From the NCBI RefSeq assembly GCF_011075055.1, contig NC_058156.1, positions 868,001-932,000 of the forward strand: DNA of 64,000 bases. The letters run 5' to 3'. Made by a program: the position numbers and the translations under genes. Below, piece by piece: positions 10,824-26,345 of this stretch. Origin of the DNA: Mangifera indica (taxonomy: Eukaryota > Streptophyta > Magnoliopsida > Sapindales > Anacardiaceae). A model generated the notes under the pieces. It made no database searches. It saw only the letters and a list, made by a program, of their open reading frames with translations, and was not told where the DNA came from. Positions within the stretch are counted from its first letter, which is position 1, and each line of letters starts with the position of its first letter.

Positions 10824-12985
10824 ATGGAAGCTTTATACATTTTTACTTGGATTTTGCTTCTGGGTTTGATCGTCTCTCCAGTAAGTTCAGAGCCATTTGA
10901 AGATAAGCAGGCTCTGCTTGATTTTGCTAACAACATGCCACACTCTCGTTCACTAAATTGGAATGAGAGCTCTCCAGCGTGTGATAACTGGACTGGAGTG
11001 AAATGTAGCAAAGATGGGTCCCGTATTGTTGCTGTTAGATTGCCTGGTGTTGGATTTAGCGGTCAAATTCCACCAAAGACCATCAGTCGTTTATCAGCTT
11101 TGAAGATTTTGAGTCTTAGATCGAATATTATTAGTGGCCCTTTCCCTTCCGATTTTGTTGACTTGAGAAGCTTGTGTTATCTTTATCTACAGTTCAATAA
11201 TTTCTCTGGCCCGATGCCTGATTTTTCTGTTTGGAAAAACCTCACCATTGTTAATTTGTCTAACAATGGGTTTAATGGAACCATTCCTCTTTCAGTGTCC
11301 AACTTGACTCAACTTCAAGCTTTATATCTTGCAAACAATTCGTTATCTGGTGAAATCCCTGATCTTAGATTACCCAGCTTGCAGCAGCTGGATTTGTCTA
11401 ACAACAATCTCATTGGTTCTATCCCAAAATCACTTAAAAAGTTCCCGATTTCGGTCTTTGTTGGGAACAACATTACTTTTGACAGAAGTTCATCTCCTAG
11501 AGCTTCACCTGATCTTGCACCCTCCAGTGAATCTAATTTGAGGCCTAAGAATGGCAGAAGAATTGGTGAAACTGCTTTGTTAGTAATTATAATCGCAGCT
11601 GCTGTTCTAGGGCTTTTGGCATTTGTGTTTTTGATAATTGCATGTTGTGTAAGAAGAAAGAGGGAGGATCGATTTGTGGGGACATTACAAAAGAGAGAAA
11701 TGTCACCGGAGAAATTGGTTTCCAGGAATCAAGATGCAAGCAATAGGCTATTTTTCTTTGACGGTTGTAATTATGCTTTTGACTTGGAGGATTTGTTGAG
11801 GGCTTCTGCTGAAGTTTTGGGGAAGGGAACCTTTGGCATGTCTTATAAAGCAATTCTGGAGGATGCAACAACAGTGGTGGTGAAGAGATTGAAGGAGGTT
11901 AATGTCGGGAAACGAGATTTCGAGCAGCAGATGGACATTGTTGGAAGTATTAGACATGAAAATGTGGTTGAGCTAAAGGCCTATTACTACTCCAAAGATG
12001 AGAAGCTGATGGTGTATGATTATTACAGTCAGGGAAGTGTCTCTTTTATGCTACATGGTATGCCCCTCTGCTGAATCTCTCTTATTTCTATATGATGTAT
12101 AGAATGTTGTGGATGATTTTGAATTAAGTATGAAGTAACACCTAATCGTATAATAACACATCATCTAAATATTCATTTGGGTACTAAAAAATAGTTGCAC
12201 ATAACATTGGTTCTGATGGAAAAGTATGCAATGGTTGCTTAGTCATTTAACTTCATAATCTTTAACCTTATGGTTTGGATTTCAAAAATGGTCAGACACC
12301 GTTGAGTTTATTCATGCTCTAAGGTATCTGTGATTTTTTAGGTAAGCAAGGAGAAGGTAAGATCCCTCTAGATTGGGATACTCGAATGAGAATAGCTATA
12401 GGTACAGCAAGAGGCATTGCCCGGATCCACTCCGAAAATGGTGGTAAGCTAGTACATGGCAACATCAAGTCTTCAAACATCTTTCTCAACCCCCGACAGT
12501 ATGGTTGTGTGTGTGATCTTGGTCTGACGACTATTACAAATTCACTCACCCCAGTTATTTCCCGTGCTGCTGGTTATCGAGCCCCTGAAGTGACAGATAC
12601 TCGTAAAGCAGCACAACCTTCTGATGTGTATAGCTTTGGTGTAGTCTTACTAGAGCTCCTCACAGGAAAATCTCCCATATACACTACTGGTGGAGATGAG
12701 CTTGTCCATTTGGTGAGGTGGGTTCATTCAGTGGTTAGAGAGGAGTGGACAGCAGAAGTGTTTGACATAGAGCTGTTGAAGTATCCTAACATAGAGGAAG
12801 AGATGGTCGAGATGTTACAGATAGCATTAGCTTGTGTGGTAAGGATGCCAGATCAAAGACCGAAAATGCCAGAAGTTGTCAAAATGATAGAAAATGTGAG
12901 GTGGATTGATGCCAAGAATCGGCCATCTTCTGAAAACAAACCTGAAAGTTCAACACCACCTCTACCAGTTGTTGGTGAGAACTGA
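10824..12985 (+). CDS. LRR-III receptor-like kinase, probably catalytically inactive
   Basis: Two exons, 10824-12057 and 12342-12985, joined in frame (GT donor at 12058, TTTTTTAG acceptor), give 625 residues. Order: signal peptide about 1-22; N-terminal LRR cap with CDNWTGVKC (53-61); about five leucine-rich repeats (roughly 66-205); a Ser/Pro-rich stalk; one membrane segment at 251-275 followed by RRKR; kinase domain about 320-605. The glycine loop GKGTFG (333-338) and VVKRLK with Lys354 are present, but the HRD motif is HGN (450-452, no catalytic Asp) and DFG is DLG (470-472). This matches the plant 'probable inactive receptor kinase' At4g23740-like group, plasma-membrane proteins thought to signal by binding partners. 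The single intron in the kinase domain is typical of the subfamily. The start is the first ATG before a good signal peptide. An antisense frame at 10607-11011 is a shadow. Confidence 0.93.
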
Positions 12986-14154
12986 CTCTAAATCTGGAGT
13001 GAGTGAGTGAATCACTAGAGTTAGACTATCTTTATTCTTCTTTCAGTTTTTGCCAATTCTGCTGGTATATTTTCATTGATGGTGTATTCTCATTTCATTT
13101 CATCTTGTTTTGCCCATTTTAATGGACAAATTCTTATAGATCTTTTAGTGACATGATCCAAGGTAGAGTTGGTTCAAGTTAAGGGTAGATATAAGCTCAT
13201 ATTAACATAAATTTTAGCATTGGTCACATATTAAATTTGTGAACATCAAGAATAATAAATATAATAAAATGAATAGAATGGATTTGCTTTGAACTGGCTC
13301 AATTTGAGTCCATAGCTTGATTCGAACAAGCTAATCTTGAATTGGAACATCAATTCAATAGCTTAGATCAAGACCGATTCATTTGCAGATCTACACATCT
13401 GGTGACTTTATTTACCACTATATTGATATTATTTATACTATCCTTGGAATCTAAGGCCCCATAACAGGGCCACTAACTTTACTGGGTCATTATTCCATCT
13501 AAAATCCAAAATTTTTTCAGTTGGAATAATTTCATCTTTTGGAAAATTCAGATTCCCATATAATAGTGTTAGATAATATTCAAAATTAAAATTTACATTT
13601 TTTTATATTAATTAACAGTACAAATAATTGCAAATTACAGTTAATGTATATTTGATCATTATTGTTGGTTATAAAAGCACAATCCATAGATTATGGTTAA
13701 TTTATAGGTGAATTTGAGTTAAATCAGTTCGAATTCGAATCTCTTAAGTTTAAGGACTGTTTGTTACAAGTTCAAGGGTTCATTGGTGATTGTTCACCTA
13801 AACTATTCTTATCTGACCATTTTTGTCTTTTCAACTGTTTTTCTACTAATATTCTTTTTTTTTTCATTTTTAGCAATTATCCTATTGTTTACTATTCATA
13901 ATAACTCAAATAAATATGTTATTAATACCTTACAATATATAATACATATTATTAATATAATTTGATATATTTTTTCAAAGAAAATAATGATATGATAAAT
14001 GTGTATATGAAAAATTTTAAATTTTTAAAAGTGTTTATGATATTTTTCAAAATGATTTTTTATTATTTTATAAAAATTATAGCATACGATAAGATATGAA
14101 ATCAATACGCAATAAGATAAATTAGATTTTTGATACATAATATAATACGCTATT
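12986..14154. other. 3' flank and AT-rich intergenic
   Basis: Contains the 3' UTR of the receptor kinase and then AT-rich DNA. From about 13920 to 14150 there is an AT-rich repeat also found near 25060-25350, 36410-36700, 50090-50330 and 56740-56900, and in the spacer of the 41.8-44.9 kb array. Copy A of the large tandem duplication starts directly after it. Confidence 0.55.
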
Positions 14155-14493
14155 CAATTACCATGCAAACAAATATTAATTTGGAAGAGTAAATAATTGA
14201 ACAATAAAATTACATATATATTTTTTTATATAAAATTTGAATATATAGATATTATATCATCATATATTAAATAATTTTAAATTAAAAATAAATTAATATT
14301 TAATCATCTATATAAAAAAATTAATATAACAAAATATATATATAAAAAATATTTCTTTCCTTCCATAATAATAATAATAATAATTAATATTAATAAGATA
14401 AAATAATAAGAAATTTCATAATTTACAAAAATAATGGATCAATATTTGAAAAAAGCAAACACATGGATTTGGGAATCCAATAATGAGAAATGT

Positions 14494-14499
14494 CACGTG
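14494..14499. promoter_or_regulatory. G-box CACGTG upstream of E2 copy A
   Basis: CACGTG lies about 260 bp before the likely transcription start, with a second ACGT core (CCACGTCA) about 40 bp further on. Both are kept in copy B (G-box 26719-26724). G-box/ABRE-type sites bind bZIP or bHLH factors. A role here is inferred from motif and conservation only. Confidence 0.5.
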
Positions 14500-14828
14500 T
14501 CCCCTCACGCCCTGCAAAAAATGGTCAGCCACGTCATCATAGATGACCACTCTGTATCTTAATCATCTTTTCTCCTTCTAAATTAGTAAACAAGTGATGT
14601 TTTAATTGGCAATAAACACTAATTAGTAAAATTATCAATTGTTGATGTGGGGCCCAATAATAGAGATAGATGGCCAATTACAAAACAGCACAAGGGCGTG
14701 ATTTGAATGATTTAATTTATTTACTATTTATATAGAAAATTTTAATTATTTCTATTTTAGTGTAAGACTCTCCGTTCCGTTCTCTTCTCCAAAAATCAGA
14801 TAATAATAACAAGGAGGATCTCTGTCAG

Positions 14829-14971
14829 GTACGCTCTCTTCATCGTTTCTTCGATTTTTATCTTTTTTTCTGGTTTTTTAATTTTTTTTCTGTATTCTGT
14901 ATCGTAGCCAAGGCTGATCTAGGTTTTATTTTTTTATTTTTTGAAATATAAAACAATAATAACAATAACAG
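14829..14971 (+). other. 5' UTR intron of E2 copy A
   Basis: CAG/GTACGC donor at 14829 and an AATAACAG acceptor ending at 14971, 13 nt before the ATG. The same structure is kept in copy B at 27058-27202. A leader intron near the ATG is common in plant ubiquitin-pathway genes and usually enhances expression. The boundaries are predicted from consensus only. Confidence 0.65.
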
Positions 14972-14984
14972 AGAGAAAAAGGTT

Positions 14985-17432
<2,448 letters not shown>

Positions 17433-20400
17433 TTTGATGCAGGTGTGTGTAATGTGAGGGCTTCTTTCCTTGAGGCTTCAGTCTTTAAACTATTATGATG
17501 TATGAATGGAGAAGTTTGACATGTCTCCCTCTTTAACGTGGGACCGTAAGGGAGAGTTATGAATTCAGTCCCCCAGAAAACACGTTTACTGCTTTGAATT
17601 GTTTGTATTGAAATTATCTTTCATACTTTGATGTGTGCTATTGTCAAAATCCTTCTCCCTTAATGAATAATACCATATTTATTGACTTTCCTTACTAATT
17701 TAGCCATACAAATTGATGTGTACAGATGTGATTGGGTGTTTTTTTGAATTAAAGAGAAAGCAAATAAGTAGAGCATCCAATCATATTTATACATATAACT
17801 TTGTATGAATTAGTAAGAAACTTTGGTAAGTGTACTATTATTCAATTTCTAAACTACCAGTTAAATCTGTGTACCTATGTAGGACTGGAGTCAAAGTGAG
17901 CTTGTCCGGGTTTGATACAAGTTTTGCTTGCATAAAATTGAACTAAACATATATGAACTTGAGCCGAAACCCAAGTTAAAATATATTTTAAACTGATCAT
18001 GAACTCAATTCGAGTCTAACATATACGAGCTTGAGTTTAAACTGAGATTAAAAAATATTTGAAAACTAATCACAAGCCCAAACTTAAGTTAAATTATGTT
18101 AAAAGAAATTTTTAAATGGCACCATGCAAGGGAACTAAATTGAAGCGAATTAGTTTGACAAGTTCAAGCCAAGTTTGGCTCTTTTATATAAACTTGAGTT
18201 TTATGTGAGTCGAATATGAACTCCTTATCCATGAAACAAGCAGAAAATGAATGAGTTATTCTTCAGATTTGGTGAGCTTGAGCTATGCCTCTCAAAAAGA
18301 AACTTTATCCTATTTAAATTTGGTTAAGTTTGAATTTAATCATAAGATCATATATTTGCTCCAGTAGCTGAAGGGGCTTTTGATCTCCTTTTTCAGTCTC
18401 ATCCCATGACCATACATAATCCTTTGTACAAATTCACCGTTCAAAAGAGAGATGGGTTGGTGTTCTTTTTGCCTTGTTATTTGTATAATTAACTAGTTTA
18501 AGCATTTTTTAGAAGACATTCTAAATGTGAGAATACTTAATATTCCCAACAATAGCTTTAAGGTTCAGTATAAAACTAGCAGCCTCTATTGCAGCTTTAA
18601 GGAAGCTGTTAAATTTAGAGATGGCTTTGATACCAAGATAGGGTTATCCTGCCGGCCAAGGTGTTTCTACTGTGAATAAAACTATGTATACACAATTAAG
18701 TATATAGATAATATGTCATCATATAATTCAATGATTTTAAAATAAAAATAAAATAAAATTTAATCATATAATAACGTATCATTTATGTATCTAATTATTG
18801 ATGTGGTTTAATGTTGGGTTTTGTATAAACAAGATCAAATATGGTTTAAACTATGAATCGATGTGGTTTCTTTGGTTGAACCGTAATATAAAGCAATTAG
18901 ATTAGTCTGTGTCCCTGTCAAATTAGTCTTACTAGTCAGTCCCACCTGTTTCTCATAACCTTGCTGATAGCAGTGATTCAAATCAAATATTTTAAATTTA
19001 ATAAAATTATATATACACACTTTAAATAACTCCAATTTTTCTCCTGTAAAAACTTCGTTTTAAAAACAACTCTAGAATGATTTGAGATGTGTCAAACATT
19101 TTCCACTGGGCCTGAAAATTATGTAGCCCATTGTTTCTGGTCCATGAATAGTTACAGTCAAAGATCTTTTGAGAGAACTTGCAACACATTTTCAAAAGCC
19201 TTAGAATCACAAACAAATTAGCCAAAACTCGAGATGAAATTGAACTCAGAGCGAGATCAATGTCAATACTAGAATTCATCTCATTAATAATTCTTTTTCT
19301 TCTTATCCAATGACTCTTTTTCTCTAGTATTGTTATTTACCTTTTCTAATATCTTCACTATCTGCGAGATCATTGTTTATCAATTCAAATAATTCAAAAT
19401 CAAACTTGAGTTTAGGGATAGATACAAATCGAATTAAACTTAAAAACCTCTAAGTTTAAGTTCGGTTCGAACAAAAAATAGCTTAGCTCGAGTTCAATTC
19501 AAATAAAAATAATTTTGTTCGAGTTTGACTCAAATTTATAGTTTAAATCTATAACTCAAATATGTGATTTAAATTCTTAGTTCAAATTTGTGATTCATTA
19601 ACAAAAAAATATCATTTAACAATTATTTAACATAATTCAAATCAAACTACAAACTAAGTTCAAACCAATTCAAATTATTTATCTAGCTTACAAGTCAAAT
19701 GAGTCGAACTTTCTTTAATTCAAATTTTATTCGGTTTTAAAAAAAATTAATTCTCTTAATTCGAACTCGATTTAAATTTGAACTAACTAAATTTAAATTA
19801 AATTGAATCAAGCTAAGCCAACTTTTAAGCTTGAACCAGTTTGATTCGGATCCAATACTATTCGAGCTAACCATTGTTCAAGTCCAATTCAGATCAAATA
19901 CACCCTTAGATCATGGCCTGTTTTTGAAACTCAACGAGTTAGAAACCATAGTATATTTCCCATGAAAAAAAATAAAGCTTAGCTGTATGATAATATTAAT
20001 TTTCTTGTGGTACGGGGAACAGAATGTCCCATTTCATGTCTTTTAATGTTTAACAACGTTGCATTTGGAGTATTTAATGAGTAATTAAGATTAATAATTG
20101 TATCTTTACACACAGATATTTATAATTAAAAATTGCACGTGTTGGAAAGGAAAGGAGTAAACCCCAGAAAATCTGGTTTTATGATTAAGAAAATTTAATC
20201 TTCCATTAATTGATATTGAGCCTAATCATCCACTCTCACTGATGGCCACTCGCCACATGCATGCATTACAGTTGCTGAGATGGACATGTCTCCTGTTGTT
20301 CAAATCAATTCCATCTCACTTAAGATTCAATCATTTATCATTTGCCTCGAATGATTCTCGGTTGTGATGAATTCGACCCAAACTAAGTATGAAAAGAAAA

Positions 20401-21059
20401 TTTCAAATTTTTGTCACTTTACGACCCTATTTATACAAATTAACTATACTTTTTACATTCTAAATATTTATGCTATAAAATTTAGACACTTCTTAATTAA
20501 AAATTGTGAATTGTTGATTGTTAATGTTTAGACTCGAGTTCAAGCCACTCAATTTGGTTTTCAGATTGAGTTTGAGTTTGAGAAAAGCCAACTCGATGAG
20601 TTCTAAATTTTATAGTTTCATTTGAATAATGGTGGGCAGGCAGAGTAAGAACTGAAGGAACCTAACCCATTAAATTTCTGATCAAACATAAATTCTGAAC
20701 GAGATTTTTGGTCTCCTTAATGACCTAACTAAACCCCCTCAATTTCAGCTCCTTTGATTTACTTTTCAACTACATTCCACCATTTATTTTGCACGCAAAC
20801 AAAGCAACCATTTCCAGCAACTTACAGCCAATACCACGAACATAGCCACCTACACCGGTCGGTTCGTAACACTCGAAAACCGTGAACGGCGCCTGTTGAA
20901 GACTGTTTGGACGGTGGCGTTCAGTGGGACCCACGCGTTCTCCCCGGTTACCCACAAGTTCAAAAAATTCATACAAAAATTAAATATATAATCATAATTA
21001 TAAAATTTCAGGTTTCATCAGCATTGACCACACAAGAATAATTTATTAATTATTCAAAA
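17433..21059. other. 3' flank and intergenic tail of copy A
   Basis: Begins with the E2 3' UTR. The remainder is AT-rich, collinear with 29575-34065 in copy B, and holds dispersed repeats: a roughly 120-bp MITE remnant near 18675-18800, and a 'CTCGAGTTCGAA'-type element about 19413-19909. A GC-richer patch at 20770-20950 is shared with copy B (33763-33966). It has an open frame on the minus strand in each copy, but the frames differ by a 1-bp indel, so coding is doubtful. Confidence 0.55.
19413..19909. mobile_element. degenerate hAT-like MITE, 'CTCGAGTTCGAA' family
   Basis: Starts TAGGGATAGATACAAATCG and ends GATCAAATACACCCTTA, an imperfect inverted pair. The inside is rich in GTTCGAA/TTCAAATT blocks. 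The same element is in copy B at about 31609-32102, so it predates the duplication. Fresher members at 45283-45588 and 54493-54745 have 8-bp target duplications, which supports the family assignment. No coding capacity. Confidence 0.55.
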
Positions 21060-21635
21060 GGCCAAAGGACTATGTCCCACCCAAGGATTATAAAACAACA
21101 TTCTCTCCTATTAATTTAAAAAAAAGACACAATCACTTATTTATCTATTAAAATTTATTGTTAAAGTAAAAGATAAAAATATTATTTAGATAAAATTATT
21201 AAAAAATAAAAAAAATTTCATATTTCTCCCTAAATTTAAAATTCTAGTCATTTTCTCCTATTAAAAATTTGAAAAGTGATCATTCGAATTGTTTTTATCC
21301 AATGATTTGACCAAATGTTAGACGAAAATGCATTCTGTCGCTTGATGTCTGGTGGGTGATGAAAATGCAGTGAAAGTTGGCTATCGATCAGAACCAAGGT
21401 GGTCAATGAAAAAGGGAAAAGAAAACGCTAGGAGAAAATAATTACTTTTCAGATTTTGGATTAAAAAATTATTCATTTTTAAATTTAAGAGAAAAATATG
21501 ATAAATTTTTAATTTTTTAATTAAATGATATTTGTATCTTTAATTCTAATAATAAATTTTAATAAATAAATAAATATTTGGATAGAGAGAATTAGTCCTT
21601 CCACTAAACCTTGGGTGGGGAGGAGACTTTTGGCC
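21060..21635. mobile_element. Mutator-like foldback MITE, 576 bp (copy A)
   Basis: Ends are GGCCAAAGGACTATGTCCC and the inverse ...GGAGACTTTTGGCC, flanked by TATTCAAAA (21051-21059) and TATTTGAAA (21636-21644), a 9-bp target duplication with two mismatches. The orthologous element in copy B is 34066-34722 with the same flanks, so the insertion predates the segmental duplication. There is no transposase. Confidence 0.82.
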
Positions 21636-22449
21636 TATTTGAAATTAATTATTTAAAAACAAGATGATTGAGCAATAATAAAAAAGCCAGACCGTCCCGG
21701 TGAAAGTGCGAGTTGACTCATAGAAGCAAACGGTTACAAAAAAGTAATGACAACAATGATGGGATTTCCCTAATTTGTGGGCTCCAAGTTTGCGTCTTCT
21801 TCTTGGGGGAGGAGGAGACGAAAATGTTAAATTAAAGCTAAAACCCACATGACTTCCCTAATTATTATTTAATTATACCTTAATTTAACATTAAATTCGA
21901 CCAAGATCTCTTTACGATTTTGTCCCTTCTCATGTTATTATACCTTTGTTCTCATACGGCTCCAGCAAACTTATGCCAATTCTTGTCTTAATTTGAAAAC
22001 CCACTTTCTTTTCTAGTTTCTCCATTCTCTATTTTACTTTAATTATTGTAATTGTTGCTTAAGGACGCATAAAAACTTTTAACATGATTTGATCCATAGT
22101 TTAATTGCCCACGTTCGTAAAAATGTTATTAATGGTATACTTAGAAAAATAATCGTGTCCTAGTGTTAGAAGTTGTTACTGATTCCGACACAATAGTGGT
22201 GTAATTGTAATTTTATTATAATTGCTTAAATTGTCAAACTATTTTTTTCCTATCTAGTTGAAAGTTATTTTTTTAATCTAATCAGACTTTAAATAATTAC
22301 ACAAAATAGAAAAAATTGAATTCAGTAATCAATCATATAATAATTATATTAGATAAATAAAAAATTTAATTATATTAATTTTATAAGAATATGTCATTTT
22401 TATATTAATTTTATTTGATTAGCCTAAAGCTCTTAAATCAAGTTGTCAT

Positions 22450-24300
22450 AATCAGAACCCACAACCCAATAATTAGATATGGATTTGAGTCCCGATTTAA
22501 TAAAAAATGAGATTCTTTAATAAAAATTAAAAAAATAAGAATAAAAAAAAATCTTTATAATTGAGAATAAGCTAAAAACAAAAGCACGTCTCTTACCCTT
22601 GGTTCCCATTTTTACTTTTTTATATTAATAATTTTACTTAAAAAATTAATATATCTTTATAGTTTTAAATTATTTATATTTTTTAAATTTATTTATATTT
22701 ATATTATGTATATTTAAAAAATTAATATATGATATTTTTAAATAATGAGTTAATTTTAATTATAATTAATTTTATTATTAAATATATTTATCTTATGTTT
22801 AGAGGATATAGAGAGGAGATTTTTATCCACAATGACAACGAGGGAAGAAGAATCTTTGTTATCCCTATAATAAGAATAGAAATCGATATATTTAAGATGA
22901 CGAAAATGAGGAAAGAGATTGTCTCCCCACTACGGATGGCAATTTGGACCCGATTTTAGGGACTCTGACTCTCTCTGACCCTAACGGGGAGGGGAATCCC
23001 CGATAAAAACAGGGAAAGGGACGGGGACGGGGACGGGGATGAAAAAAATCCCCGTAATCGGGGACGGGGATACATATGTCCCCGCCCCCCCCCCCCCCCC
23101 CTCCCCGCCCCTTCCCCTAAATCTAATATATTAATATTTTTTTTGAACTATTAAATTCTATAAACTTTTACATTAAATTTATTAAAATCATAATTTTAAT
23201 TTTACTAATTTTTGAATTATCAATTATCAGTTTTTACTAATTTCTGAACTATTAATCTAATATATTAAAAAAACCTCAGAATCTCATTATCATAAAATAC
23301 AAATGCACCAAATTAATTAAATTTAATGTTATTACAAAATTACCCTAAATCACATATATATTTACTAAAAACTATAACCTTAATAATTTTTATTACAAAA
23401 TTACCACCCATCTTTTAACCCTAAATCTAAATCTCCTTTTCCTTCAATTTTTCACTTCACAACCGCACACTCCCTCTCCCAGCCAAAACTTCTATTTTTC
23501 ACTCCACAGCTGCACTGTGCACTCCCTCTCCCAGCCAAAGGCATCTTTGTCTTGTAGTTGAAGGTAAGCTTCTTCCTTCCATGGTTGCACTGGCAGCTGT
23601 GGACTTTTGATATAAATATATTTCCTTCAACATTTTTTTATGTGCATTATATCCACTTGTAATGGATTTTGTTTGGCTTAAAGCTTCTTTGGCAATGGTT
23701 TTGGCTTAATCCACAGTTGTAATGCATTAAATCCATTTTTTGATGTGCATTAAAGCTTCTTTGGCTTTGGTTTTTTGTCTGCTGGATTTTGTTTTTATTT
23801 TATCTAATTATGCTTACAATTCTAATTCTCCATTCCACTACTAATTCTCAGATTCCTTGCCTCTGTGGTTGAGATCTCTGCATCAACAAGCAGGTTGGGA
23901 TTACGGATTGAAACATTTGTTTTTTTAATTTTAGAAGGAATATTGATAAAATGATTATTAGAATTATTAATAATGCACCATTGAAGAGTGTATATCCATA
24001 AAATATTGAGAAATTAAAATTTATTGGCTTGGGTATGGGGAGGGGATTTTTCCCCTTGGGGACAGAGAGGTGATGCGGAGGAGATTTTTCCCCACGGGGA
24101 TGGGAAGGGGATTTTTTCCCGCGGGGACGGGGAGGGGATGGGAAGGAGATTTTCCTTCGTAAGAAGGGGACCGGGATTATTTGTTATCCCCGTAACGGAG
24201 ACGGGCCGGGGACGGGGACGGGGATTGATATCCCCTCCCCGCCCCTCCCCGTTGTCATCCCTACTCCCCACTCCTTTCTGTTACCATCCTTAATCTCGAC
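22450..24300. mobile_element. old hAT-like element, broken by a younger insertion
   Basis: The segments 22480-22930 and 24264-24300 align with the intact 532-bp element at 49455-49986. Shared are a TTTAAATTATTTATATTTTT block and a later GGATATAGAGAGGAGATTTTT block. The left part is also in copy B (about 35555-35775), so it predates the duplication. Copy B then lost the right part. The ends are too eroded to give a clear target duplication. Confidence 0.55.
22931..24263. mobile_element. hAT-like non-autonomous element, 1333 bp
   Basis: Terminal repeats TACGGATGGCAA and TTGTCATCCCTA are inverted with two mismatches, and the element is flanked by an exact 8-bp repeat CTCCCCAC at 22923-22930 and 24264-24271. 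An 8-bp target duplication with TAGGGATG-type ends indicates the hAT superfamily. Subterminal regions are packed with GGGGACGGGGA and CCCCG motifs on both sides, plus a C-tract at about 23083-23101. The middle contains two copies of CACTCCCTCTCCCAGCCAAA (near 23468 and 23519). No transposase frame was found. It is present only in copy A. Confidence 0.87.
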
Positions 24301-26345
24301 TCTATCTTTGTGTATATAACTCAAACATTCTAATAGTACCAACTTAAAATTTTAGTCAAACTGATTCAAATTGAGTTATCGAAAAAATTGTTAATAAATT
24401 TATATTTCGTGACAATTTTTCATTTTTTAAAGTATTTTTTATTTCTTTTTAATGATTTTTTTCTTTGCCAACTTGTTGGCATAATTTTCAACATTTTCTG
24501 ATAAATTTTTTTACCTAAATTATTTAGACTCTAACTGAATTAAAACTGATTTTTATTTAAATATGGGTCAACTCGAACCTACCCAACAAAAAAATCATTA
24601 CAAAAGGAAAAATATATAATTAATATATATTCATAATAATTAATTATTCTCATATACAAGTGAAGAAATGCCATTAGAGGAAGCCAACAAAGCTGGACGG
24701 CTCTTCTTTGTCTGACAGATCGTTCAACGAGTTTCCAAACAAACTCTTTTGGGCTTCCGGCCCAAGTCCTTAGAAGTTAAATTACCCCGGTACCCTTCGC
24801 TTGATTTATTAATTAATAATCCTAGTGGGATTTTAGGTGTATTATGATAAGTATAGCCGGTCTGGCTCTCATCGGAATCCAAAGTAACGCCGTTAGTGTT
24901 TGCTCATTACAAGAACAGTGGCCATGCCGGTCTTTTTTTATATAATAAAACATGACAGGAGTGTGGATGGCTGAAGCAAATAAAACGGTGGTATCAATTT
25001 GTAGCAAAGTCAAAGATAATAACTTCGTGAAACTATGGATCACGTGATGTAATTAAGAACGAGATGCTTATAAATATCATTTTCTTATTATACAAATAAA
25101 AAATAATATATGAAAAAATTTAAATTAATATAATATAATAAATAGATTATATGATGTATTATAATATATATTATTAATATAAATTAATATATTTTAAAAA
25201 AATAATGATATAATAAGAATATATATAAAAAAATTTTAAAAATTTAAGAGTATTTGTTATATTTTTTAAAATGATGATGTATTAATTAATTTTTTTTTTA
25301 TTTTTTTAAAATTATATAATATGATATTATACGTAATTCGACTATCATAAACATAAAACAATGAAACACAAAACTAGAATCACTGTTTTGAAAATTAGAC
25401 CAAACTGACTAGTTCAACTGATTGAATTAAGAATCAGCTTTAAGTTCAATACAATTAATATTAAAAAACGGTTTATTCACTATCTAAGTCAACTTGGTCA
25501 AAATCAACAGAACCGGGTTTCACTAAAATTTAGGGTATTTTCAGAAAATTTAATTATTTTTGAATAATTAGATTATTTTAGATTAAATTGGATGAATTTT
25601 AAAAGTTTGTAAGAAAAAATAAGTTCAAAAATAAAATGAAAAAGAAGAAAAAATTATTTTATATCCTTTAAAATGTCTTCTGTAGACAATAATTTACAAA
25701 ATTATATTTTTTTTATATCATAAGATTAAAATATTTTTTATTTTAATTATTTTATTAAAATTAAATAAATAATTATTACTCTTTAAAAATAGTATATTCT
25801 AATTCTCGTAGTTGTGAATATCCTAATTGATTTTATTTTTTATAAATTTTTAAATAAAATATATTTATTATAATTTAATAATAAATTAAACTCACTTTTT
25901 CTTAGTCAAATTGGTCAAATTATAAATTAGAATCCATTTTGTGATGGAAGGAAACTCTGACTGTTTCTTTTCATCACACCGAACGGCCGCAATTTAGTCT
26001 TACCAATTCATTGGTTATAGAAGGACACGTGTTAATATTCGATTGGACAAAATAAGCAGGTGAAAACAGCGGGCATGGTGAAAAACATTTGGTTAAAAAT
26101 GGCTCCAAGTCCTATGTTGCTTGCCATGCTTCCCATGTTAGCCCCAGCTGACAGCTGTAAAACATTAAAAGATGAGTAAATAACAATTTACTACCCAAGG
26201 TTTGGCCGAAAATTTTGCAAAAAACAAACTTTATGAATTGTAAAGAATCTGACACAATATTAGAAAATTAAATTATCATAATATTCTTAACTAGTTCAAT
26301 TTTAAAAATTATCTTATCAAAAAAATTAACAAAAATAAAATTACA
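24300..26345. other. end of copy A, no gene recognised
   Basis: AT-rich sequence collinear with 35780-37710. A less AT-rich patch at 24660-24960 is well kept in both copies and might be regulatory. The rest contains the AT-rich repeat of 13920-14150 (here 25060-25350) and old dispersed elements. The frame at 24822-25043 (minus) has no support. Confidence 0.5.

Noticed and set aside
10607..11011. 134-residue minus-strand frame
   Set aside because: Antisense shadow of the receptor kinase 5' end; low-complexity Lys-rich tail and no support.
11587..11957. Minus-strand frames of 94 and 69 residues
   Set aside because: Antisense to the kinase exon; they arise from its codon pattern.
24014..24293. 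Gly/Pro-rich frames on both strands
   Set aside because: Low-complexity reading of GGGGACGGGGA motifs at the end of a hAT-like element.
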